NCBI GenBank assembly: GCA_002118135.1
Contig: BDIU01000261.1
Coordinates: 62,001-126,000 of the forward strand
Length of the DNA: 64,000 nucleotides
From: Trebouxia sp. TZW2008
Taxonomy: Eukaryota > Chlorophyta > Trebouxiophyceae > Trebouxiales > Trebouxiaceae
Reading direction: 5' to 3'
The notes beneath the pieces were generated by a model, which was given only the letters and a program-made list of their open reading frames with translations, was not told the DNA's origin and ran no database searches. The first letter of the stretch is position 1. Every line of letters begins with the position of its first letter. Position numbers and translations under genes: made by a program. Shown here piece by piece: positions 13,401-24,300 of the stretch.

Positions 13401-13934
13401 CTATGCCTGATATGCTTCTGCCGCTGAAGGCTTCTGCAGCTGTGTCCCTACGGGTGCCTGTGACGAAGTCAGCAAACCTGTCAAGTATGGAGAATAATAC
13501 TTCCAAAGGTCAGTGTGCGCCAAACTTACCTGCAGCTGCTGCTGCCAGAGCATTGGCGGCTCCAGAGTTTGCTCTTGCAGCTAGTTTCTGCTCAACTGAC
13601 AGCTGCTGAGAGTTGGCGCTGTGCAAGGAGCGTGCTGCACCCACAGACTGACTGGAAGCAGAGGGTGGCAGGCCGTGAGAACCTCCATGATTGGATGGCG
13701 CGCTAGATTTTGGAGGCGCTGGAGGAGTGCTTGAGCTGCTGGCAGGCGCTGAGACGCTGTTGGCAGCAGCCTGCAGACCACAAGACTCCACGTGATCAAG
13801 GCTGGTAATTGCAGCGAGCTTCAGCGACAGGTGCCATTATGATCGAACAGGCTTTGACGTAATTGTACCTGTGCATTGCCATCGCTGTTGCCAGGCAAGG
13901 AGCGCAGAAAGCTTCCAAAGTCAAAACCAGACAT
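7420..13934 (-). CDS. VCS: VARICOSE/EDC4 mRNA-decapping scaffold (WD40 + coiled coil)
   Basis: Scaffold that joins DCP1/DCP2 in cytoplasmic P-bodies. The start ATG at 13934 opens MSGFDFGSFLRSLPG, followed by a Ser/Pro/Ala-rich linker (about 13530-13790). The EDC4 signature is in the next exons: EYDVDARLPAESQVQLEV, then TPITIVGS and AVNDAYICYALKQGHIRAL (about 13090-13390). WD40-type blades follow (LASIDPKGALAFWDIE at about 12900-13000; KLWHVADPATCLQTVH at about 12080-12130), then LLQLHCVQAQAIQIYTLRP, a classic VCS/EDC4 segment. A long Ser/Pro/Gln-rich linker precedes a Gln/Ala-rich coiled coil (about 10240-10850). The alpha-helical C-terminal domain includes FQHQLMPAFEGACRDMFAQV (about 9563-9620) and ends near 7420 with AHMCLHLVNSLLHSC, all matching plant VCS order. 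Partial copies of intron-exon junctions lie between 9240 and 9970 and are probably not all used. Exon edges in that part are uncertain. Confidence 0.9.
9240..9620. repeat. Tandem partial copies of a VARICOSE exon 3' end and intron
   Basis: The 3' end of one exon with its donor (the segment coding PAFEGACRDMFAQV, near 9563-9605) recurs in degraded form downstream on the gene strand, near 9450-9490 and 9335-9375. Associated intron sequence (GCATGCAGTGAGAC/ATGCAGCAAGACTACAA-like words) also recurs near 9275, 9395 and 9500. The copies carry substitutions and frame breaks, so they look like intronic relics of a 110-140 bp tandem duplication. Distances are by eye. Confidence 0.7.
9864..9966 (-). 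pseudogene. Duplicated exon 5' end with lost acceptor
   Basis: This segment matches the start of the exon at 9563-9799. Both encode SxLQQxV..SSAVQAALSEALPxEL. In the working exon the acceptor reads TTTCAG before GTCTCTGCC; here the equivalent bases read TTTGGG, so the acceptor is destroyed. The copy also has an internal repetition of a 13-16 base GCAAAGCAGGACGTGA-like segment. Its frame is open but it lacks a proper splice boundary, so it is read as a pseudo-exon inside an intron. Confidence 0.6.
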
Positions 13935-14453
13935 CTGAACAGATCGTTTTAGTTGGCACAGCAATGGCCTGTCAAGGTCAGCTAATTATGCAGCGTGTAT
14001 GGAACGACCTCAGGGGTATTCTGCAGCATGCAGCTGTACTTTGCGGACCATTTACGCCAGACAACACCTAATGCTTGGCACCTACGAGTCAGAAACCCTT
14101 CACAGGGTGGAGTTAGGGCTCGCACGTGTACAGGCTTGGAAGCATAGCCTTGAGGGTAGCGCGCGAAGCAACTTGCCGCAGAGCTGCTTGGGTGTGCGCA
14201 GCAAAGTCCTTCCGGGCAGACTTGCCGGGCGAGAGATGCCTGTCCTCTGATGCATGATATGTCAGTCTCAAAAGCGAAGCACTGATCACTCCGCAGTGTT
14301 GGCACTGAGCTTTCGTCGCGCGCAAAAGCGACAGCCGTCAACTGACAGCATGCATACCGTCCCACTTCAACAGCTCCGTGCAAGACACGGCACGCATAGC
14401 GGGTTTAGCTGACAGGCTAAGCTTGGCTTGTTTGCCTTTCCAGTTTGTGCCGT
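13935..14453. other. Divergent promoter region (VARICOSE / kinase)
   Basis: About 520 bases between two divergent start codons (VARICOSE at 13934 on minus, kinase at 14454 on plus). It should contain both promoters and 5'UTRs. I see no canonical TATA box, and the small open frames here show no family features. Confidence 0.5.
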
Positions 14454-17263
14454 ATGGACATGGACGATTTATTCCGAACGCTGACTCTGAGCAATGGTAA
14501 GCAAGTTTCCTGCTTTGTTCACTGCATGATGTTGCTGCCGACGTGCATGGGCGGGCGTGTCTTGTGAGGCCATCTCTGGTGAAGACACTCAGGAGCTACT
14601 TGTTGCTTGCAGTGTCTGGCGACATGCTTGGCACAGCAAAAGACGTTCTGGGATCCGACTGGAGCAACAGCAGCGATTGGAGCGACAGCCAGAACAACAA
14701 GCTAGATCAGCACACCTTGCCTTTGACAGCAAGTCAGCAAGCACAAGCTGTCAGGAGTCCTTCTCCAAATCTTGCATCAATCAGCGAGCAAACCAATGTG
14801 GTCATGACAAGCTCAAGCGCAGTGACTGGAACGTCAAGTAGCGCTCCAGGAACAAACTTGAGCAGGCCCTCTCATGGGTCAACCTGTTGCAGCGCAGTTC
14901 TGGCAGACCTGCCTGCAAGCGAGCAACTGCCAATGCGTGCGCCATCACCAAATGGTGCTGCAGACATGCCTATAGATGATCATGATGATGCTGCATCAGA
15001 GTTCAGCAGGTCATCAAGCAGCGATTGGGGTCACAATCACCAGCCTGGCACAAACTCAGAAAAACCAAACAGATTGCAGCTTTCAGAGCTGATTGGCAGA
15101 GGTGCTTTTGGCAGTGTCTATAAAGGCATCTGGAAAGGCAGACCCGCAGCCATCAAGGTCAGAGTCATGACTGGACCTTCACAGATGTCTTGTGCATGCT
15201 TGTCACATTTAGGCACAGATGTGACAGTCATCAAGAAGTGACGACATAGGAGGTGCATGCATGCTGCTTGTGGGCCTGCTTGTGCTGCCGACCTGCCTGT
15301 GCGTTGTCGTATGTGTTATATCATCAAGCCAAGTCAGCAGTCAACAGTGTTGTCTCAACAGCTTCTTGTAGATTTTGATTGTTTGCTTCTTGGCACAGGT
15401 GGTTGAGCACAATGATGGCTTGCTGGGAGAGTATGATGAACTAGACATGCTTGCCACTGATGACACTGCAAGAGGCCAGCTCAGTACAACAAGCAGTAGC
15501 CTCAATGACAATTCAGCAGTAGTCATGGAGGCAGCTCTCAGCAGCGCAGTTATGCACACAAATGTGGTTCAAACCTATGACTATCAGTCACATGTATCAG
15601 TAACTTCTGGCGGACAGGTGACTTTGCTATGCTCCCTGTCACCAGTTGCAAGCACATCTTGCATGCACTCTCTGCAACAAAACAGCTTTTTTGCAACAAA
15701 ACAGCTTTGTAGCGCTTTCATAGTTATAATACCTATTTGCTCTTAGGTTGAGTAGTTGATCTAGTTCACCTCTGAAGCTCAGCAGCACTCAGCAGTGCAG
15801 CATGCATGCTTGATTGCATGCTATGCTGGCACGCTTACTTTGCCTGCTGTGCTATGCATGGAAGCTAAGCAAAGCTCAATTGCTATGCTGTATACAGGAA
15901 ACGTATGTGGTTATGGAGTGGTGTGACAGAGGTTCTTTGGAGGCAGCAGTAACAGATGGCACGTTCCACCCTCATGAAATGGAGCTTGGCCAGGAACAGC
16001 CGGACATGTCTATGATATGCGCAACTTTGTTGGATGTGTCAGCTGGAATGGCATATCTGCATAGAATGCATATTCTCCATTGTGATCTGAAGTTGAAGAA
16101 CGTTCTTTTGAAGTCGTCTCAGGCAAGATCTGCTGTCTGACATTGTGTTGAATGAATTGCTTGAGGCTGCATCATATGCCACTTGTCCTGTCACTCTATA
16201 GGTGTGTGCCAGGAGATGGTTGTCTGTATCTGTTTGCCTGCCTGCCTGCCAGCCTGCCTGTCTGTACACACTTTGTCACTGTCGGCATCAAGATCACTCC
16301 CCTATCTATTGCATCAATCTCCTCAGGGTCTCAACATGCATGTCAAAGCCACATCTCAGTTGTTGCACAACGATGGCAGCATAGTCTGTCTTGTAGCATG
16401 GGCTGCTTCACTTCAGTCTTTCAATGCATTCTGTTGTGTGTTAGTTGATATGCAGTTTGTCTGCAGGACAATCCGCGGGGCTTTACTGCTAAGGTCTCTG
16501 ATTTTGGGCTGAGCAAGCTCCTACCAGATGGACACACGCAGAAAACTGACAATGTTGTTGTGGATGATGTTGGTGGCACTGTGACACACATGGCACCAGA
16601 GCTCCTGTCAGGAAGCAAAAGCACCATGTCCGCAGATGTCTATGCCTTTGGGGTTCTAAGTAAGTCATCAGATTGCAAAATCCTTATGCTCTGATCACCA
16701 AGTCCTTGTTCAAGTGCCTCGCAACCAGTTTAGTGGCTATTGGTGCTGTTCAGCATACGCGACTTGGCATGTATGTCATGCTAAGATGATGAGGGTTCTC
16801 AGCTTGCCAGGATTGCTCTGATCTGCTGTACTGATGCAGTGTATGAGTTATGGACGGGGAAGTCTGCATTCCCAGGACTCAGCAAGGTGCAAGTGATGGT
16901 TGGTGTGGTTTCTTCAAGCTTACGCCCTGCCTTCCCTACACACTGCCCTAGCTGGTACTCTGCACTGGCTGCAGCATGCTGGGCGCAGGCGGCCACTTCA
17001 AGGTACATATACCTGGCTTGTCATAAGCCTTGCTTGATGCTTCGCTTGTTTTGCATCTTGCACAAAGGCTTGTGTTCGCCTCTGTGCACGCAGGCAACAT
17101 GTAGTCTTTGGGGCCCTGGTCAAGCTTTGGTCAAGTTGGATGCTTGTTGATAGGTATTGATGCATCTGATTTTTGCCACTTCTAAGCATTGACCATACTG
17201 TGCAGGCCATCCTTTGTCGCAATAGGAGAAATGTTGCAAAAGCAGCCCATTGCTGTGCAATAA
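14454..17263 (+). CDS. TKL/MAP3K-like serine/threonine or dual-specificity protein kinase
   Basis: A low-complexity Ser/Asp/Pro-rich N-terminal region (about 165 residues) precedes a complete kinase domain. Visible subdomains: Gly loop GRGAFGSVYKG (near residue 175), AAIK (VAIK lysine), an EAALSSAVMHTNVVQ helix C with its Glu, hinge VVMEWCDRGSL, catalytic loop HILHCDLKLKNVLL, SDFGLSKLL (Mg-binding DFG), MAPELL (APE) and subdomain XI ending SRPSFVAIGEML. The catalytic loop reads HCD instead of HRD, so it is a non-RD kinase. Exon 1 is only 43 bases (14454-14496), and joining to 14613 keeps frame. The intron after LLKSSQ starts with GC at 16123 and ends at 16465. Stop TAA at 17261-17263. The domain order resembles plant TKL/Raf-like kinases; the substrate cannot be told from sequence. 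Confidence 0.85.
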
Positions 17264-18351
17264 CCAAGGAATGGGCTTTCAGTCAAGAAACAGTGCCTTG
17301 AGTGTTTGAAGATGCATAATAAATTGCCCATGGATGCCTGGTTTTGGGCGTAATTGGGTAACAGTAGCATGTACAAGAAGATAGTAGATACAGCAGGGAT
17401 ACATTTGGGCTTTGTACTATACTCAACCAGGGTTTTGCAGCTGTGCTAGATGACGTGCCTGAAATCTTGCCAGTCTAAGGTTAGAATCGACATTGTTAGC
17501 CACAGTGCACTGCGCATACATTTGCACACCTTGCGATTCTCAGGGTCAATCTGTGTTCTATCTTTTGCTTTCCCTTGGTCTTTGCGCTACTGTTCTGACT
17601 TTTCCACATACAGGAGGAATCAATAGTGCTGTGTTCTGGATGTTGAATTCAGAGGCTTGACTTCACTAGAATTGACCTAATTTTCACAAACCTGGCTTGC
17701 AACAACCCCCAACTAAAGGGGTCATGTCCCTATTAGACCTGTGTCATGTTGCAAATATATTATATATCTATAATGGGTATATCTCTTGCATCTCTCTGCA
17801 GTTGAAAGTGAATATACTGGCTCTCTAGATCTAATCTTTAAATGCTCCTGAATTTCATGCGTTTCAAGAGAGCACGATTCTCCAAACTTCGTGCAAGAGT
17901 CAGTTGTGGACGATCAGACAGAGCGCATGTTGCATGCTCTGACACATACATTCCGCCTTTGCTCATGCTGCGCTGTGGCATGGTGACTGTCATCGATCCA
18001 AAGGTGAGGAGGCGACCCTACAGCCAAGGCCACAACCAAGGAAAATTTGTTTGTAGGGTCATGACGTGATCTCCTGAGCATGGCAGCAGCAGGTTAGCGC
18101 CTCTGATCGAGGTGCGAGCAACAAGCAACCTCTATGCGCTAACTTCGCAAAGGCGATCAGCGTGATCATACGCTGTTTTGCACGACAGTAGTAGCTTTGA
18201 CATAGATCTGCCGGTGACGTTGTCTGTGCTAGACTTCAGGACCGGTTGCGTTCCAATCCACTTGCTTGCACTCGCACACATAGATTGAGTGAGTTCGTGA
18301 GATTTGGCTCCACCTGTAGCTGTATAGCTCAGGCTCCATCAAGCGGGCAAT
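17264..18351. other. Intergenic between kinase and clathrin genes
   Basis: About 1.1 kb between two plus-strand genes. It holds the kinase 3'UTR and the clathrin promoter. An AT-rich patch (ATATATTATATATCT, about 17754-17770) is the only striking motif. Short open frames at 17842-18069 show no recognisable features. I see no RNA gene. Confidence 0.45.
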
Positions 18352-21300
18352 ATGGCAGCTGCAGCACCAATCGCCCTGCGAGAAGCGCTGCTGGTAAGTC
18401 GCTTGATTAGTGAAGCATCGTGTTGATGCTCCTTCTGCCAGTGTGGTACCTGCTCTTGTCCACTACTTGTTTTGGCTCTGAATTCACTCGTCAAGAGGAC
18501 ATTTGCAATTGAGTGATGGCTAACGTGCCTTGGAAACTTTCAGAATGCGACGTTGTTGCTTGATGTGCTGCAGTTGCCGAATATCGGCGTCAGTCAGCAG
18601 TTTATCTCCTTCACAAATGTCACAATGGAGTCAGACAAGTTCATTTGCATTCGGGAAACCGGTGCTAACAACAGCGTCGTCATTGTCGACATGGCCAACC
18701 CCACGTCGCCCCTGAGGCGACCAATCACAGCAGAATCAGCCTTGATGAACCCTGTCAACAAAGTCATTGCTCTCAAAGCTACAGTGCCCTCTGTGGCTGG
18801 AGACAGTTTGCAAATTTTCAACTTAGAGCTGAAGTCGAAGATGAAGTCCTTCCAGATTACTCAGCCAGTTGTGTTCTGGAAATGGATTACGCCTGCAAAG
18901 CTTGGTCTTGTGACAGCCACCAGCGTATACCATTGGGATATGAATGTAAGCAAAATCTGAGCGTGTCGACGCTGTCAGCTAAGTTGTGTGGCTCCTACAA
19001 TTGGACTGCCGATCATTGCAGGGATCATCAGACCCCGAGAAGGTGTTTGACCGCACAGCAAATTTAGAAGGAACTCAGATCATCAACTACAGAGTTGACC
19101 CTCAGGAAAAGTGGTGCGTGCTGGTTGGCATTGCACCTGGGGCCCCAGAGCGGTATGTACTTTGTTGCTGGCAGTTTAAGTGCATTCGTTTTGTCGCTTG
19201 ACAAATGCTACATGGTGTCATGCTCATGCATGCACATCTCATGGATGTTGTGAGTGACAGCAGCTGATGTCTTGCAGACCTGCCCTGGTGAAAGGCTTCA
19301 TGCAGCTATACTCAGTTGAGCAGAAGCGCAGTCAGGCTCTTGAGGCTCATGCAGCTGCCTTTTCCACAATCAAGGTGAGCTTCAAGACTTCTGTTGTCCC
19401 ATGCAAGCACCATCAGCCAGATGAACCTCTGACACATGTCTTGACGCTTTGATGCAGCGGCCACAGAATCCTGGAGTTGAGAGCATTGTGATCAGCTTTG
19501 CCCAGAAAACATTTGCCAACGGTCAGCTGACATCCAAGCTGCATGTCATCGAGCTGGGAGCACCAGCAGGTACGAAAGATCCTCTGACAGCTCAAGTTCG
19601 TTGCTCTGCATAGCACACATTGCTGCTACTCACAGCAGCGGATCTAGCTCATATGCTCGTTGCAAGTGAGATCTTGTATCTTCCTCTAGTCATTCTTGCT
19701 CCTGAATAGTTGCATGCTGTGCCTGACATCTTGGTGCAGGCACATTCAATGACTCACTATGCAGTCCTGTGGTTTATGCCCTTGAACATTTGTGAACATG
19801 TATCACAAAACTTTACATTCTTGTGCTGCTTCCTTACGCAGTGGCCGCCTGTGCTCATGCAGGTCAAGCTCCTCTCAAGAGGAACGCTGAGCTGTTTTTT
19901 CCAGCTGAATTTGCTGATGACTTTCCAGTTGCCATGCAAATCAGTGACAAATATGGCTTGGTATACGTCATCACCAAGCTAGGGCTGCTGTTTGTTTATG
20001 ACCTTGAGACTGCCACAGCAGTCTACAGGAACCGCATCAGCCCTGAACCAATTTTCCTAACAGCACCAGCTCCAGGCATTGGGGGTTTCTATGCTATCAA
20101 CAGGTGATTTTGCACACCCAAAAACAATTTCACCTGGCCTTCTGTCTTCCATGGTCATGCCAAAGTGCTGCCAGCCTGCTCTCACATGTAGTTGCAGCAG
20201 TGCACTCCTCATCAACAGCAGTGTGCATACGACTGTGTTCATTTTGCTTGGCAACAGGAGTGAGTCATGCACGTCAGCTCCAGGTACTGCAGAGGCTACA
20301 CGCACGTTCAGCAGTTGATCATCATGATTGCATTGCACAATGCCTGTAGGCGGGGACAGGTGCTGGCTGCAACTGTCAATGAGCAGACAATGGTGCCTTT
20401 TGTGAGCCAGCAGCTAAACAACCTGGACTTGGCCCTGTCACTGGCCAAGCGAGGCAACTTGCCAGGTGCTGAAGCCCTTGTGGGTCAGAACTTTGACAGG
20501 CTGTTCAGCTCTGGCCAGTTCAAGGAAGCAGCTGAAGCTGCAGCTGAATCACCACAGGTCAATTTCTCCATTCACCCATATCTGCTCTCAGTCTTTGTGC
20601 TGGTTATGGGCAGTCAATGCAATTTGTCACTTAAGCATCTGCACAGAAATAATTCAGATTATGATAAGAAGTCACCCTCATTCTGCAGCATCTGCACCTG
20701 TTGCTGTCCAGGTGCTCTGCTGCCAATTGTCTAGCTTGCGCACTTGCTGCAGCTTGTTGTCTGAGCCTCTGCATGGAGGCAAAGCAAAGGTGTTATATCA
20801 ACATGTACCCTATTTCATGCGCTGCAACAACTGCTGGCTTCTGACAATACAGTTAACTGCAAGCTTCCACGCTTCGCCACGCGCTGCAGCAGCTGCTGGG
20901 CCCTGACAAACCGTCTGCCATCTGCAGGGTGCGCTGCGGACAAGAGAGACCATTGAGAAGTTCAAGAGGGTGCCTCCCCAGCCTGGCCAGACCTCACCCT
21001 TGTTGGTCTACTTTGGTACTTTGCTGACTCGTGGCAAGCTGAATGCCTTTGAATCAGTTGAGCTTAGTCAGCTGGTAATCAGCCAGAACAAGAAGCATCT
21101 GCTAGACAACTGGTTCAAGGTAGCTTGTTGACTCCATGCTTAAGCTGCAAAAAGCAAGCTGATGCTGCACAGCACTGTCCCTGGGGAGAGCCTTCCCATG
21201 TCCTCTCAGGCAAAACCTTATTGCTATGTGGGGCACAATGTGTGCAAAGCAATGCAAGTATAATGACTTCTGCTGCCTTACTTGTGAGAGCAAAATTCTG

Positions 21301-24300
21301 TCAACATTCGACATTCTGACAGCCAAGCTGAGGGTGAACTGGCTTGGTCGTTGTGCAGGAGGACAAGCTTGAGCCCAGTGAGCAGTTGGGTGACCTACTG
21401 AGGCAGGCTGGAGATGCTGATGCAGCGCTCAAGTGCTACCGTGCTAGTGGTGCCACCACCAAGGTCATTGAAGGTAGGCCTCCACTGCAAAATAGACATG
21501 GAGCAATTCAGCTCTGCGGTATCACAGCAATGCAGCTCTATGCTGTGCACCACCTCAGTCAGTGCAAGCAACTGCCTTAAGAAGCAGAACTGCTATATTG
21601 CTTGCACATGCAGAACTCAGCTTTGACGCGCCTGTCAACACTTGAGCAAGCTTGCACCTGATTGCCACAACATGCTATAGGCTCCAGGGTAGAGCGTTGC
21701 ACAACAAGATGATTCAAGGACGGCAGTCATCACATTATGTGCTTGCTGTGTGCAGGCTTGGCTGGCAAGGGCGACTTCAACGAGCTGATGTCATACAGTG
21801 GCCAGGCTGGCTACAAGCCAGACTACCTGTATCTCATGCAGCGCCTCATGATGGACAACCCAGAGGCAGCAGTCAATCTGGCCAAGATGATTGCTAGGCA
21901 GCCTGGCCCGCCCATGGACCTCAACACCCTGGCAGACCTGTTCCTGCAGCGCAATGCTGTCAGGGAGGCCACAGCCTTCCTGCTAGACGTCCTGCAGGAG
22001 AACAAGCCTGAGCACGACAAGCTGCAGACCAAGGTCAATTAATTGCTGCTTGGCAACATGTTGCTGCCATGTGGAATGTATCGTGCACTACCCAATGTCA
22101 GTTTTTGTGGTGATCTTGAGCACAGCTTGAGCTGCTTGTCGCCTGAGCCGTCATGGCTTGAAAGTCAATATACTTGTTTGCAAGCTTCCAGACACGACCT
22201 GATGCACTGCAAGATATGTGTGCTTGTTTGGTTAGAGCTACCATTGCATTTGTGCCTTGAGCAGGCACACCAAAAATAGCATGCTTGCTGATATCAGCAT
22301 ACTTGTGATGCAGCTTTTGGAGATCAACTTGGTCACCAACCCTCAAGTGGCAGACGCCATCTTGGCCAATGGCACGCTGACCCACTATGACAGGCCCCGC
22401 ATTGCACAGCTGTGTGAGAAGGCTGGCCTGTACATGCGGGCTCTGCAGCACTACACTGACCTGGTGGACATCAAGCGTGTCATTGTCAACACACATGCCA
22501 TTGAGCCCCAAGGCCTTGTGGAGTTCTTCGGCTCTCTCAGCGCTGAGTGGGCACTGGATTGTCTTCAGGTCCAGACTCATCTCTTTGTCCTTATGCTTGT
22601 TGATATTTTGCTTATTTATTTGCTGCACTAGTGAGCATCAACTGTTGGCCAACAAGCAAGGCTGAGTGTTTGTTTTGTGTTTTCACGTGTTCATCACCAA
22701 GAGCAGCTGTTGATGAGCATAGCCACAGGCTGAAGTGTCATTCTCTTTGCAACAGTCTAGCACAGCGTGAGATTGACCTTGGTCTGCAAAGCATATTGCA
22801 TCTGCCAACGTGTTTGGTACATACTACCAAAAGGCATTGTGTTTTGTACATACTACCAAAAGGCATTGTGTCCAGCTATAACGCAGCCCTTGTTACGACC
22901 CCTGCAGATGATGATTGGCTGCTAATCAGGCAATGCTTGCATGTTGCAGGAGCTGCTGAAGTCCAACATGCAGCAGAACTTGCAGCTAGTTGTGCAAGTA
23001 GCCAAGGAGTACACAGAGCAGCTGGGAGGCCCCAAGATCATTGAGCTGCTGGAGAGGAATGATAAATCTTACCACGGCCTGTATTTCTACCTCGGCTCTT
23101 ACATCGCTTTCTCTGAGGACCCAGAAGTGTACTTCAAGTGAGTCTGCCCGGTCAATGGTTGGCTGTTGCGTCCCTCTCAACTCTGATTGAGTGATGATGC
23201 ACCACTGCACAACGGCAAAACAAGTCAGTATTGTACAGTACTTTCGCAATCCAGTCATCATAAGTTTTACTTGGCTTTAATGCTCTGCTCAGCAAAAATG
23301 CAACATGCATCAAGCCTGTTGCTTCATGCTACCTTGCTGTCTTGCATCCTGGAGTCTGATTGCTTCACGTTATCTAGCATCACTTGCATCCTGACTTCGC
23401 ATTGCCCTGGCATTCACAGGTACATTGAGGCAGCTGCTAAGACAGGGCAGCTGAAGGAGGTGGAGCGTGTCACTCGTGAGAGCAACTTCTACCCACCAGA
23501 CCGCGTCAAGCAGTTCCTTATGGAGCAGAAGCTGCCAGACGCCAGGCAAGCCTCTCAATGCTGCTCACAGACATTTTGCAGCGCTGCTCATAGACATCTC
23601 AAAACCGTGCTAACAGACTATAACGCACTGCTGCTCACAGGCATGTTCAATCGCTGGTCACACACATTATGACTACTGCTGTACATAATGTAGGCGAGTA
23701 TGCATGGCTAGCGCAATGCAGCAGTCATGCACTGACTTGACTGCGTGCAGCGTAAATCACTGCTTTACAGTACCTATTAACGGCCACTCTGCATGGTCAA
23801 CATGTGGCAGTTCAGTAGCAAGCTGAACAGCACAGGCACATCACAGTCTCAGCTGATGTGAAGCTAGGGCTGAGCAAAGGACTGAGTTGTGGCTGTCATG
23901 TAGGCCTCTGATCAACGTGTGTGACCGTTTTGACATGGTGGGTGACCTGACACACTACCTGTACAGCAACAACATGCTGCGCTACATTGAGGGCTACGTC
24001 CAGAAGGTCAACCCAGGCAAGGCGCCCCAAGTTGTGGGCGCCCTGCTTGATGCTGAGGCCAGTGACGAGTTTGTGAACAACCTCATCCTGAGTGTGCGCA
24101 GCCTGATCCCTGTTGAGCAGCTTTGTGCTGAGGTGGAGCAGCGCAACAGGTCAGTATCATCTAGCTCTTGCTTGATCTTTTGACTGTTGCATCAGAAGCA
24201 CTAATTTTTGTTTGGGGCATTGCTCTGCTTGCAGTGCTCTCCCAGCTGTTTTGTCATGTTTTCAAAGCATCAGACTGGCAAGCATGCACATTTGCTGCAT

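Noticed and set aside
16312..16400. Possible extra kinase exon (GLNMHVKATSQLLHNDG)
   Set aside because: Joining the catalytic-loop exon directly to the DFG exon keeps frame and matches the family spacing; the extra segment has no kinase counterpart.
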